Assembly (NCBI GenBank): GCA_002428685.1
Contig: DIXL01000126.1
Span: 1-17,039, forward strand
DNA: 17,039 bases
Direction: 5' to 3'
Origin: Cloacimonetes bacterium UBA6081
Lineage (GTDB): Bacteria > Cloacimonadota > Cloacimonadia > Cloacimonadales > Cloacimonadaceae
The notes under the pieces were generated by a model, which saw only the letters and a list, made by a program, of their open reading frames with translations, was not told where the DNA came from and did not search any database. Positions 6,626-14,611 of the stretch are shown here, piece after piece. How positions within the stretch are numbered: the first letter of the stretch is position 1; the number at the start of each line of letters is the position of its first letter. Made by a program: the position numbers and the translations under genes.

Positions 6626-8284
6626 ATGAACCACAGTTTTGAAATTGCTGGTTTCACTTCCATAGATCCCCTAAACAGGATTGCCCTAAAGAAACTTATT
6701 ATCGATCTGATAAACAGCCCCGAAGAAGACCGGCAAGAGATTATCGATAACATCATCCAGATTGTTGGCTCTGATTGTGAATCTTCCACCCTGCATCCCT
6801 TGTATAGCGAATATACCGGCCTGATAATTGACCACCTGTTAAATTTCTTTCTGGAGGTGCGTTGTTCCCATGAAAGTGAATTTTACCACTTTCTAAACTT
6901 GATGAATCATGTCCCAATTACCTCTGAGTCCCCATTTTACCCACCAATGCTAAAAGCTTTGCAGCCCATATTAGATAATGAACCCGATTTATTAAAGCTG
7001 TTCAACCGCTTGCAAGTCCTATATATCTTTATCGAAAACCGCGATTACGAAAACGCCAGAATCCTGATGGACGAATTGGAACCCTTGGTGGATAGGAAAT
7101 ATTGGAAGTTATGGATTCTTTTACAGCTCTGCAAGGCCAGATTGCTGCGCTATCAAAACAACTTTGCAGAACTGATGCGGATGCATCTGAAGTTGATTCT
7201 GGAAGCTTATTGCATAGACGGCAGCGATTGTGCCTTAAACCTTATTTTACGGTGGATTTTGGCTACTAACTGGCAAAAACAGGGAGTGATGAAAAAAGCT
7301 CTGTTGATGAGGATTCATGACCGCATTGGAGAGCAAAAAAGCTTGAATGGAGCCATAGTGCTCTTCGAGCTGTTTTCCATGGAAGACAGGCTGGTGCCCT
7401 CTTCGGAAAAGGCCAGCTATCAAAAGAGACTGATAAAGTTCCCCGCCACAATCCTAAACGTGTTGCAACTTCACAGTTTATATTTCTTTGCTGGTTATTA
7501 CTACTGCGGCGTGCTGTCCAAATACAAGGATTCCATCCAAAACTATCAGTATTCAAACTACTTTCTACATAAAAGCTGGGAGCGTTTGCTCAGCGTATCC
7601 CGTTTTTTGCGCGAGCAATTGGATGCAGACACCTATTACAAAGCCATGCCCTTTCTGGATTCCAGAATTCGTGAGCTGAGCAACCAGGCCAGCCTGCAAA
7701 ACAACGCTTACATAGAAAGCCTACAAGCCAATTTTGATACCATTGAAGGTTTGTATGAAAAAGTGGGTGAGCTTTCTTTAACGGATAGCCTAACCGGGCT
7801 TCGCAACCGCCGCTTTTTGGATGGCAACCTCTTTCAGATGGTGGTTTTGGCGGCCAGACACCATGTCCCTGTTTGTTTTAGCATGATAGACATAGATTTC
7901 TTTAAACTTACCAACGACAGCTTTGGGCATCTGGCTGGAGATTATGTCCTGAAAGAACTGGCAAAAATTCTGCTAAATGAATTCAGAAAAAGCGATGTGA
8001 TTGTCCGATATGGTGGCGAGGAGTTTCTGGTTATCCTCTTCGATTCCGACCGTGAACGCAGCAAAGAAATTATGGAAGGCCTGCGCACCAAGGTGGAAAA
8101 ATACAGCTTTGAATATCGGGGCAACGTTATTCCTATTACCATAAGCATCGGTATTGACTGCGACCAAAATCTTGATCCCCAGCAGCATGACCTAACCAAA
8201 TCCATTTCCAGGGCAGACAGTGCTCTTTACACTGCAAAATGCTCTAGCCGCAACACTGTGGCAGTTTATGAACCTAAAACTTAA
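6626..8284 (+). CDS. GGDEF-domain diguanylate cyclase with helical N-terminal domain
   Basis: The C-terminal domain is a complete GGDEF domain. It has LTDSLTGLRNRRF, the metal-site IDIDFFKLTND beginning near residue 422, an RKSD I-site at 454-457 and the active-site GGEEF at 463-467, ending in SRADSALYTAK. It should make cyclic di-GMP from two GTP and be product-inhibited through the RxxD site. The N-terminal ~370 residues are not recognised. They have no membrane segment or signal peptide and look alpha-helical, possibly TPR-like, with a linker helix before the cyclase, so the input is probably a cytoplasmic signal. ATG 6626 is chosen because it follows the FtsB-like stop by one base (TGACATG, re-initiation). 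ATG 6608 and 6572 are in-frame alternatives that would overlap that gene. It is the last gene of the run. Confidence 0.88.
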   Translation: MNHSFEIAGFTSIDPLNRIALKKLIIDLINSPEEDRQEIIDNIIQIVGSDCESSTLHPLYSEYTGLIIDHLLNFFLEVRCSHESEFYHFLNLMNHVPITSESPFYPPMLKALQPILDNEPDLLKLFNRLQVLYIFIENRDYENARILMDELEPLVDRKYWKLWILLQLCKARLLRYQNNFAELMRMHLKLILEAYCIDGSDCALNLILRWILATNWQKQGVMKKALLMRIHDRIGEQKSLNGAIVLFELFSMEDRLVPSSEKASYQKRLIKFPATILNVLQLHSLYFFAGYYYCGVLSKYKDSIQNYQYSNYFLHKSWERLLSVSRFLREQLDADTYYKAMPFLDSRIRELSNQASLQNNAYIESLQANFDTIEGLYEKVGELSLTDSLTGLRNRRFLDGNLFQMVVLAARHHVPVCFSMIDIDFFKLTNDSFGHLAGDYVLKELAKILLNEFRKSDVIVRYGGEEFLVILFDSDRERSKEIMEGLRTKVEKYSFEYRGNVIPITISIGIDCDQNLDPQQHDLTKSISRADSALYTAKCSSRNTVAVYEPKT

Positions 8285-8569
8285 TAGAATAGGAACTCGA
8301 ATGAGCGGATTAAACATATTAACACGGATTGCGCGACAAGACATGAGAAAATCTGTGGAATCTGCGTGCTTTCCAATTATTTACTTCAGTGTCTTCGGTG
8401 GTTAAAACTATATCTGTGTTAATCCGTAAAATCCGTCAAATCCGTGTTAGTATTAACCTCGAACGCATGGTTGTTTCCCAAGAATTTAATAAATGGGAGT
8501 CAGTCCGTAAATTTCTCACTTGACATTATTCCCCCCATTCGATTTCAGTTGCCCTCATAAGGAGTTACC
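8285..8569. other. Intergenic spacer between cyclase and ABC ATPase genes
   Basis: No coding capacity is seen. The first half holds a MITE-like inverted-repeat element, listed separately. TTGACA at 8520-8525 is a possible -35 for the ABC gene, but the -10 17 bases on (TTTCAG) is poor. AAGGAG at 8560-8565 is a clear ribosome binding site for ATG 8570. No T-tract terminator for the purA operon is visible. Confidence 0.5.
8320..8449. repeat. MITE-like element with 11-bp inverted ends and a 9-bp triple repeat
   Basis: TAACACGGATT (8320-8330) and AATCCGTGTTA (8439-8449) are perfect 11-base inverted ends enclosing 130 bases. At the right end AATCCGT recurs at 8421, 8430 and 8439, a strict nine-base period (AATCCGTAA, AATCCGTCA, AATCCGTGT). 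The interior has no ORF. The form fits a small non-autonomous palindromic element or dispersed intergenic repeat. No target duplication was found. Confidence 0.5.
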
Positions 8570-9673
8570 ATGGCAAAGATAACTATAAAGAACCTGAATA
8601 AGTTTTATGATAATGGCTTTCATGCCGTTAAGGATGTATCTTTTACGGCCGAAGACAAAGAGTTTGTAGTCCTGGTTGGACCCTCCGGTTGTGGCAAAAC
8701 CACAGTGCTTAGGATGATTGCCGGCTTGGAAGAAATTTCCTCGGGCGACATCCATATCGGTGAGGCTCTGGTGAATAAAATGCCCCCCAAAGACCGCGAT
8801 ATAGCCATGGTTTTTCAAAACTATGCCTTGTATCCGCATATGACAGTTTACGATAATATGGCTTTTGCCCTCAAACTGCGCGGAGAACACAAAGATGAGA
8901 TCAAAAAGAAAGTGGATTTTGCTGCCAGGATGCTGGGGATAGAAAGCATGCTAAAGCGCAAACCCGGTCAGCTTTCCGGAGGCCAGAGGCAACGTGTGGC
9001 ATTGGGACGCGCCATTGTCCGCAATCCCAAAGTATTCTTGTTCGATGAACCCCTGTCCAATCTGGATGCCAAGCTGCGTGTTGCCATGCGTGCCGAAATT
9101 GTGAAGCTGCACCACACCCTGGGCAACACTATGATTTATGTTACTCACGACCAGGTGGAAGCCATGACCATGGCCGACCGCATCGTGGTGATGAAAGATG
9201 GAATTATCCATCAGATAGACGCTCCTCTGGAAATCTATAACAATCCTGCAAACCTCTTTGTAGCGGGTTTTATCGGCAGTCCGGCCATCAATTTGGCAAC
9301 CGGAAAGCTGGTAGCCAATGAAGGCTCACTGGCTTTTGACAGTGGAGATTACCGTTTGCAGCTTACTGCGCAGGAAGCCGAAATCTTGGCCGCATACAAG
9401 GATAAACCAATTATTATGGGCATCCGTCCCGAAGATATTTATGATGCGCGGTTCAATTCTATGGCCGAATCACCCCAAAGCTTTAGCACAAAAGTGGACA
9501 TGGTAGAGCCCCTGGGCAATGAATATCATGTGGTGTTAATAACTGAACATCATCAGTTTACGGCTCGCTTAGACCCCAAGGAACTGCCCAAAATGGGACA
9601 AGACCTCAAAATCACTTTCGATATGGCCAAAGCCCATTTCTTTGATCCGGAGAGCGAAGCAAACCTGTTTTAA
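8570..9673 (+). CDS. ABC transporter ATP-binding protein, MalK/UgpC/MsmK type
   Basis: This 367-residue protein has all ATPase motifs in order: Walker A GPSGCGKTT (37-45), Q-loop Q83 in VFQNYALYPHMTV, signature LSGGQRQR (135-142), Walker B VFLFDEP (155-161), D-loop SNLDAK, and switch H193 in VTHDQVEAM. Residues ~235-367 form the C-terminal OB-fold (TOBE) regulatory domain (FIGSPAINL, GIRPEDI, VEPLGNEYHV) of the CUT1/MalK subfamily. These proteins normally energise uptake of sugars, oligosaccharides or glycerol-3-phosphate from the cytoplasmic face. No permease or binding protein is nearby, so it probably serves transporters encoded elsewhere, as MsmK does. Sugar specificity cannot be told. 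AAGGAG precedes the ATG at ideal spacing. Confidence 0.92.
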   Translation: MAKITIKNLNKFYDNGFHAVKDVSFTAEDKEFVVLVGPSGCGKTTVLRMIAGLEEISSGDIHIGEALVNKMPPKDRDIAMVFQNYALYPHMTVYDNMAFALKLRGEHKDEIKKKVDFAARMLGIESMLKRKPGQLSGGQRQRVALGRAIVRNPKVFLFDEPLSNLDAKLRVAMRAEIVKLHHTLGNTMIYVTHDQVEAMTMADRIVVMKDGIIHQIDAPLEIYNNPANLFVAGFIGSPAINLATGKLVANEGSLAFDSGDYRLQLTAQEAEILAAYKDKPIIMGIRPEDIYDARFNSMAESPQSFSTKVDMVEPLGNEYHVVLITEHHQFTARLDPKELPKMGQDLKITFDMAKAHFFDPESEANLF

Positions 9674-9694
9674 CAAACCTCTTGCAAGCCAGAT

Positions 9695-10501
9695 ATGGTA
9701 AAAAAGGATGGAAGTTTGCAGGCCGGCATAGCCCCAAAACCGATATGTAAATACTGGTGGCTTTATCTGTTGTGCATATCATTTGTCTGCGCACCCCTAA
9801 GGGCAATTGGGACAGAGACTTCGGCATCTGCCAGCTCGCTATCCGGAATCACCTTGCTTTCCGTTTCTCCCTCAGATTACATAATCTCTCCCATAATTGG
9901 CCAAACCGGTATTAGCTCTGGTTTCCAGGTTCCTTATGGCATTGCCGGTGTGGCCACTTATGGCTTGCACACCGCTTTTCCTGTCAGAAATTTTATTGCT
10001 GCCTCCGGAATTGTTTACCTAAATCATCCGGATTACCGCTGGCAGGATGAATACCTGGCTTTAGGGGTATATTATAAGGGCTTAAAGCTTGGAGCTACCC
10101 AACATCTGCGCTTTGAAAAAATAGCCAATGAAGGCTGGCTGACTTGGGATAATGACTTTGCCATAGCTGTGAATAGCAAGCAATATGCCACAGAACTGCG
10201 TTACAATAGCTGCCAAACCCGGGATGCAGCCCTTACAATGTCGGCAAGCACCAAAGTAAATGAATCTGCAACTCTATGTTCTGCCTTCACCTGGCGCAAA
10301 CACGAAGCAGATAACTATTCCGTGGCCTCAAGTTATCAAGTAGCCAGGTCCTTGAAGTTAAATTGCTCCTGGCAAAGCCAGCCGGCCCGATTTGGCGTTG
10401 GCATCACCGTTTTGATGGGTAAGCTGAACCTGTTATATGCGGTTCGCACCCACACCGAGCTTAGTTTAACCCATAATCTGGATTTAGGAGCTTCCTGGTG
10501 A
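9695..10501 (+). CDS. Putative outer-membrane protein, unknown function
   Basis: This is a 268-residue protein. A long n-region is followed by a hydrophobic stretch (~20-35, YWWLYLLCISFVCAPLRA), so it is probably exported. The rest shows alternating beta-strand patterns rich in Tyr, Gly and Ser (PYGIAGVATYGLHTAFP, LALGVYYKGLKLGATQHL, NLLYAVRTHTELSLTHNL), which suggests a small barrel related in style to PorV/PorQ-type proteins. I do not recognise the family. It starts 21 bases after the ABC gene with a weak SD. Its TGA overlaps the GTG start of the next gene (GTGA). The overlap suggests the two outer-membrane proteins act together. Confidence 0.6.
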   Translation: MVKKDGSLQAGIAPKPICKYWWLYLLCISFVCAPLRAIGTETSASASSLSGITLLSVSPSDYIISPIIGQTGISSGFQVPYGIAGVATYGLHTAFPVRNFIAASGIVYLNHPDYRWQDEYLALGVYYKGLKLGATQHLRFEKIANEGWLTWDNDFAIAVNSKQYATELRYNSCQTRDAALTMSASTKVNESATLCSAFTWRKHEADNYSVASSYQVARSLKLNCSWQSQPARFGVGITVLMGKLNLLYAVRTHTELSLTHNLDLGASW

Positions 10502-12006
10502 AATTTATCCCCCTTTTCTGCATCATAGCCCTTGTTTTTACGTCCTTAACTGCCCAGGTGGAAGAAATCCCCGAAATAAACCCGGAAGCTCTGCAGGAAA
10601 GCTGGCTGCAACAGCTTTACAAAGACCTGGAGGCCGGCAACAATTTCATAAAAATGCAAAGCCGTCTGCGCTTTAACGAAGATGACTACAATGCCTTTCT
10701 GGCCTTGCAGGCTGTGAACAAAGACTTTAAACTGAATGCAAACATATATGGAGAGCAAGCTGGCCATCTGCAAGGTAATTTCACCCTGTCCAGATTCGCT
10801 CCGAAATCCGTTATCTCACAATTTCATTTAGGTTCGCTTAGACCGGCTTGGGGGACGGGGCTAATTTTTAAGCGGAATTCTGCAAAGAGCGGTTTGCTAA
10901 CCATAAGTCCGGCTCCTCATCCCCGCTACTATTCGCCATTGGGGGCTGCGGGAGTTTACACTCAAGGCGCATTATCCGCTTACATGCTGGCTTCTTATCA
11001 GCAACGCAGTGCCGCTATCAGCAATAGTAAAATCGACCGTATTTATCCAAGCTCCAAAGACAACCTGACCAAAGTGGACGAAGCTATTGCAGCAGGGGGC
11101 TTGGGCTATGACACTCCGGATTTTGCTCTGGGCACCATGTTCTATTATCAAAATTATGATACCGCCTTCAGCTCTGGTTATTACTCCCGGGTTTTGGAAG
11201 CACTAAGCGTATCTGCCCAAGTGAAAGGGGACATTTTACAGCTTGCCGCGGAAGCAGGAATAATCGAAGGCAAATCTGCCTTACAAGCCACTGCCGATTT
11301 GCAGTTTCCCAATCTGGCACAAAGCTTTGGCTTTTCCTACCGTGAAGGGATTCAGCTTCCGGCCTATTCCGCCAAACCGTTTCTGCTTAGCAGTTTGGGG
11401 CAAAGACACGAACTTTCCTGGGATCTGGATTTTTCCCCCGGCAAGGATACTCAGCTTGGATTTCGCAATGCAATTATTCGCATGAACCAAAGCGTGCAAA
11501 GCTCTGACTGGCTTTCCCGCAATACTGTGTTTGCCGGTTTGCATGCCAAGCCCACCGATATCTATGTGCAGCTAACCCGTCTGGATAGACAAATTGTAGC
11601 CACCGTGGATACCAGCTTTATTCATACCAAACCTGTTCACTACAGGCTGAAACTGCTTCTGGACAATAACCTGAACAAATACCTGCAATTTGCCCTGCAA
11701 TTCCGCTATCACTATGAGAATAGGCACAACTGGGATAATAATACCATTTATTGGGAAAATGCCTTCATCTATAGCTACAAGGGCTTTTCTGCCACAGCAG
11801 GCCTCAAAACATGGCAGGGCTTGCATGGCATAATCCTTCCCGATGAAGAAGGTGAAGCCCCTTCCGGAACAGACATCCTCACCAGTGAAGACGGCAGGTT
11901 TTTTTTGGCTGCCTCCATGCGCTGGAAAACTCTGCGTCTGAAAGCAGAGCTGCAAAAAGCCTGGACGGAGAACTATCAAAGCCTGCTGGTAACCCTCGGC
12001 ATCTAA
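10498..12006 (+). CDS. Putative outer-membrane beta-barrel protein, unknown function
   Basis: This 502-residue protein starts at GTG 10498, which overlaps the upstream stop (GTGA). It has a signal peptide (KFIPLFCIIALVFTSLTA, cut before QVEE). Residues ~20-75 are acidic and helical (PEINPEALQESWLQQLYKDL...SRLRFNEDDYNAFLALQAV), a possible periplasmic plug. The remainder (~80-502) is repetitive amphipathic beta-strand sequence with many aromatic residues, typical of a large outer-membrane barrel. It has no TonB box or plug that I can recognise. It ends in SLLVTLGI rather than the usual terminal Phe. Partnership with the preceding protein is inferred from the overlap. Function is unknown. Confidence 0.7.
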   Translation: MKFIPLFCIIALVFTSLTAQVEEIPEINPEALQESWLQQLYKDLEAGNNFIKMQSRLRFNEDDYNAFLALQAVNKDFKLNANIYGEQAGHLQGNFTLSRFAPKSVISQFHLGSLRPAWGTGLIFKRNSAKSGLLTISPAPHPRYYSPLGAAGVYTQGALSAYMLASYQQRSAAISNSKIDRIYPSSKDNLTKVDEAIAAGGLGYDTPDFALGTMFYYQNYDTAFSSGYYSRVLEALSVSAQVKGDILQLAAEAGIIEGKSALQATADLQFPNLAQSFGFSYREGIQLPAYSAKPFLLSSLGQRHELSWDLDFSPGKDTQLGFRNAIIRMNQSVQSSDWLSRNTVFAGLHAKPTDIYVQLTRLDRQIVATVDTSFIHTKPVHYRLKLLLDNNLNKYLQFALQFRYHYENRHNWDNNTIYWENAFIYSYKGFSATAGLKTWQGLHGIILPDEEGEAPSGTDILTSEDGRFFLAASMRWKTLRLKAELQKAWTENYQSLLVTLGI

Positions 12007-12193
12007 GCTTGCTCTCAATTCTCTCTTTTCGCTATCCCTACCCTTACCTTGGCCTCAGAAAAGTTAGGACAAGGAAAAAGCGCAGATAGCCAACATAGAG
12101 AATTAGGACATAGGGGGGAAAGGGCTACAATGCGCCAAGAGTCAGGGATATTTAGATAGTTGCGCAGCTTCGTTGCAGAAAACGCAGCCTTGC
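12007..12193. other. Short convergent intergenic region
   Basis: These 187 bases separate the end of the plus-strand barrel gene from the end of a minus-strand split gene. I see no ORF, no convincing terminator hairpin and no T-run. A short word, TTAGGACA, occurs twice (near 12064 and 12104). Confidence 0.4.
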
Positions 12194-12661
12194 TTAGATA
12201 TGGTTATTCAGGCTTTCCCAAGCCGTAACTTTACGTAACCAGCCGCACTGAACACAAGCGCAAAGCTTAAGCAAAGGGCTGTCCAGGCTGATAAAATCCT
12301 CTTTGCTTACACTGCGTAAATCTACTTCACCAGGGTTTGCCTTTGCCCAGCTCCACACACACTGGACAAACAGCACTTTGGCAGGTGGCAGTTGTTTCTT
12401 AATTCCCCCACAGCGGCTCCGGTTTTCCATGCCATTGCGCTGGGCGTATTTCTTCCAAACCTGCCGGTAAGCTTCGCTCGCCTGCATATACAAAGCATTG
12501 AGGTTTTTGTTAATCTCCCGCATCGTTATGTGGTTTTCTGATTACTTTGGATAGCTAAAGACCCGGCTATGGCACAGCTTGTAGTTAAAATAGCTGCTAT
12601 ACACCACATTCCCCAGCTTCCCGGAATAGCCACGGAGATTGTATTTAAGCTCTACTTTCAT
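12194..12661 (-). pseudogene. Small protein gene interrupted by one in-frame TAA
   Basis: Reading the minus strand from ATG 12661-12659 gives 39 codons (MKVELKYNLRGYSGKLGNVV...SRVFSYPK), then TAA at 12544-12542. The same frame then continues without a shift through SENHIT into M (12523) REINKNLNALYMQASEAYRQVWKKYAQ... to the stop at 12194, 109 residues from that ATG. The two halves look like one protein. The G..GK.GNVVYSS start and the helical YRQVWKKYAQRN segment resemble small proteins with a GxxGKVGNxVYY N-terminus. There is no good SD before either start. It may be a recent nonsense pseudogene, a readthrough gene or a base error. The late part has LCACVQCGWLRKV, a short Cys cluster. Function is unknown. 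Confidence 0.6.
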
Positions 12662-12775
12662 TTGGAGCTTTATTTGTAAGAAAAGAAACAGAAAAAAAAG
12701 CCATCGCACGGGGGATCCTCTTTAGTGTGCATGTTTAATTTCTTAAAGCTGAGAGTTCTTGTTTCTCCAAAGCTC
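12662..12775. other. Short spacer with hairpin at the end of the ATPase operon
   Basis: The spacer is 114 bases and AT-rich. The arms GCTGAGAG (12749-12756) and CTCTCAG (12773-12779) form a seven-base stem that reaches into the stop of the minus-strand nuclease-like gene. On the minus strand no U-run follows, so terminator function is doubtful. Confidence 0.35.
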
Positions 12776-13240
12776 TCAGATTGATATCTTGCTGATTAGT
12801 TCATTCTTGGCAGTCCAGTCTAAATCGCCATTAAACTCTCTGCGCATAAGTCTATCCAATTTCGTTAAAGAGTATTTTATCGACCTTGGCGTGGATTGAT
12901 AAGCAACAATTCTTGCGTTTACAGACGAAAAGTTCCCTAACAATGGACGCAACAAGTTTATTGTAGCATTTATTTGTTGAATAGCGTCGTTAATGAACTT
13001 TCCCTTTAACTCGATCAAATACGCAGAATCATTCTCTTTCACATACAAACCATAATCACATCTTCTTGAGTAAGTTGCATGTTTCAAAAGGCCATCATCA
13101 ACTACAAAAACCCAACAAGTGAAGACAACATCGCCTTCTAATATGAAGCTTTTCCCTCTCTGAGAGACACATACACTATTTGAAGTCTCAATATGATAGC
13201 AATGATCAAGTGCAACTGCTGGACACAGACAACGATTCAT
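12776..13240 (-). CDS. Small PD-(D/E)xK nuclease-like partner of the ATPase
   Basis: This is a 154-residue protein counted from ATG 13240-13238; a GTG one codon upstream is an alternative. The ATG shares one base with the ATPase stop (TGATG), so translation is coupled. The core reads CDYGLYV...AYLIELKGK...DAIQQINATI. That gives D62, E77-x-K79 and Q89, the D...(E)xK...Q layout of the PD-(D/E)xK nuclease fold, followed by NARIVAY, a likely core strand. E35 in ILEGD could be the extra acidic residue of the first helix. I assign the fold from this pattern only. The N-terminus has four Cys (C4, C6, C14, C24), which might bind metal. The likely role is the effector subunit of a two-gene defence or DNA-processing system. 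It is AT-rich like its partner. Confidence 0.6.
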   Translation of the reverse strand: MNRCLCPAVALDHCYHIETSNSVCVSQRGKSFILEGDVVFTCWVFVVDDGLLKHATYSRRCDYGLYVKENDSAYLIELKGKFINDAIQQINATINLLRPLLGNFSSVNARIVAYQSTPRSIKYSLTKLDRLMRREFNGDLDWTAKNELISKISI

Positions 13241-14517
13241 CACGTGTTTAGCTTACTGAGTTCGTGATAGATTGAATTAATCTCATTGGACACTTCATCG
13301 ATATAGCTATCATCTATCATCTGCAATTCCTTATCAAGGAGGTCATGTGCGTATTCTGCGGAGTTATTGTCTAAATAATACACCCCGATATCATTGAAAT
13401 CAACCCAGTAAAAGTCCTTTACTATTGAATTTACTTTTTCATGACTTTTAACAGATGCCTGTTTTGCAAGTATCAGATTATTCAAAACCGTTAAGACATA
13501 CGGGCTATGAGTAGTCAAAATCAGCTTTGAATTCGTTATATTCTGCCACATAATCATAAACTCAATTAGGTCTTTTTGAGTACTGGGATACAGATGCGCT
13601 TCTGGCTCTTCAACAATGTAAGAGATCATCGGGAGCCTATCTATCATACTGTTCAGCATCAATAACAATATCCAAAGCACTTCTTGCTGTCCGGAAGAAG
13701 CTTGGTTCAGATTCACAGAATGAGTTTTGTCATATCGAACAATTTCACTATCCTTCTTGTAAAGAACATTACCTTTCATAATACGGTTTATTTTAAAAAA
13801 TATCTCTTCATGAGGATCTGCTATCTCCGAATCTTCTAAAGGCATTATCTCGTCTTTTCGATTATTGCGGATCCTTGAGATAGTATTATAGAATTCACTA
13901 ACCACTCTTTCAAGTTTGATTGTGTCTTTATTTAAGAAGTCTGCTCGCGTGTATGCCCAGGTTAAATCCCTGAAATATGACACCAGCATACGTCCAGCAG
14001 GGATGTAATCGTAACGAGCAACATTCTTAAACTCTTGCACCACAAATCTAACGATTTCGTTGAACTCTTTTGAGTTAAGACTATCAGATTGCTCACCAGC
14101 GTTTGAATTGATTTCATTCAACTTAGCCAATCTTTGCAGTAAATCATCAAACTTCTGTGCAAATTCGTCGCAAAAAACAAAGTGAATTCCAGATGAAGTT
14201 CCTTGGAGCATTATACTTAAGCCTGTTCCATATACATATTTTAAATCCGAAGAATAATCTTGCTCATCTTTCCCAAAAATACCAAAATACTCTTCGATTA
14301 ATCTCTCTTCAATTATATTGAGTGTCAGCGGAGTTTTAGTTTCTATAAGTGTGTCCATAAAAAGGATCATATTAATGGGTATTCGGTTAAAAAAATACAC
14401 AAGTTTACTTAATGTACTTTTACCACTTGCTTGTGGACCGATAAAGACCAGTATATCCTTGATCTCAATGCTTAAGCTTCTTATCTGTCTAAAGCGTTGT
14501 ATAGTAATCTTATTCAT
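13240..14517 (-). CDS. AAA15/OLD-like ATPase, probable defence-system subunit
   Basis: This 425-residue ABC/SMC-type ATPase has Walker A GPQASGKST (27-35) after an N-terminal MNKITIQRFRQIRSLSIEI strand pair, a signature-like QASSGQQE, Walker B YIVEEPEAHLYP and a switch His in LILTTHSPYVL. This order is that of the AAA15/AAA21 ATPases related to OLD, RloA, PtuA and AriA. The C-terminus after THSP is short (~85 residues) with no Toprim motifs, so it is not a full OLD nuclease; the nuclease function would come from the next gene. The start is supported by GAGG nine bases upstream. Its GC is clearly lower than its neighbours (20/60 in 13861-13920 by hand count), consistent with transfer. First gene of a two-gene operon. 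Confidence 0.85.
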   Translation of the reverse strand: MNKITIQRFRQIRSLSIEIKDILVFIGPQASGKSTLSKLVYFFNRIPINMILFMDTLIETKTPLTLNIIEERLIEEYFGIFGKDEQDYSSDLKYVYGTGLSIMLQGTSSGIHFVFCDEFAQKFDDLLQRLAKLNEINSNAGEQSDSLNSKEFNEIVRFVVQEFKNVARYDYIPAGRMLVSYFRDLTWAYTRADFLNKDTIKLERVVSEFYNTISRIRNNRKDEIMPLEDSEIADPHEEIFFKINRIMKGNVLYKKDSEIVRYDKTHSVNLNQASSGQQEVLWILLLMLNSMIDRLPMISYIVEEPEAHLYPSTQKDLIEFMIMWQNITNSKLILTTHSPYVLTVLNNLILAKQASVKSHEKVNSIVKDFYWVDFNDIGVYYLDNNSAEYAHDLLDKELQMIDDSYIDEVSNEINSIYHELSKLNT

Positions 14518-14540
14518 CTTTCTAAACCTCAGTTTCCCAT

Positions 14541-14565
14541 GTTAATCACCCCTATTAACCGTCAA
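14541..14565 (-). promoter_or_regulatory. Possible promoter with overlapping palindrome upstream of the ATPase operon
   Basis: On the minus strand TTGACG (14565-14560) is a -35-like hexamer. It is followed directly by the perfect inverted repeat GTTAAT-N7-ATTAAC (14559-14541), which would cover the -10 zone. This layout is typical of an autorepressor operator, but no repressor gene is adjacent and the -10 (ACATGG or AACATG) is poor. Confidence 0.35.
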
Positions 14566-14611
14566 GTAAAAAATGAATTCCACTTTTTACAAAACTCATC
14601 ACCTCTGTAAA

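Noticed and set aside
11572..12018. Minus-strand ORF of 148 codons
   Set aside because: It is antisense to the outer-membrane protein gene, with Cys/His-scattered composition typical of a shadow frame.
12749..12779. Rho-independent terminator for the ATPase operon
   Set aside because: The stem is only seven pairs, the loop long, and no U-run follows on the minus strand.
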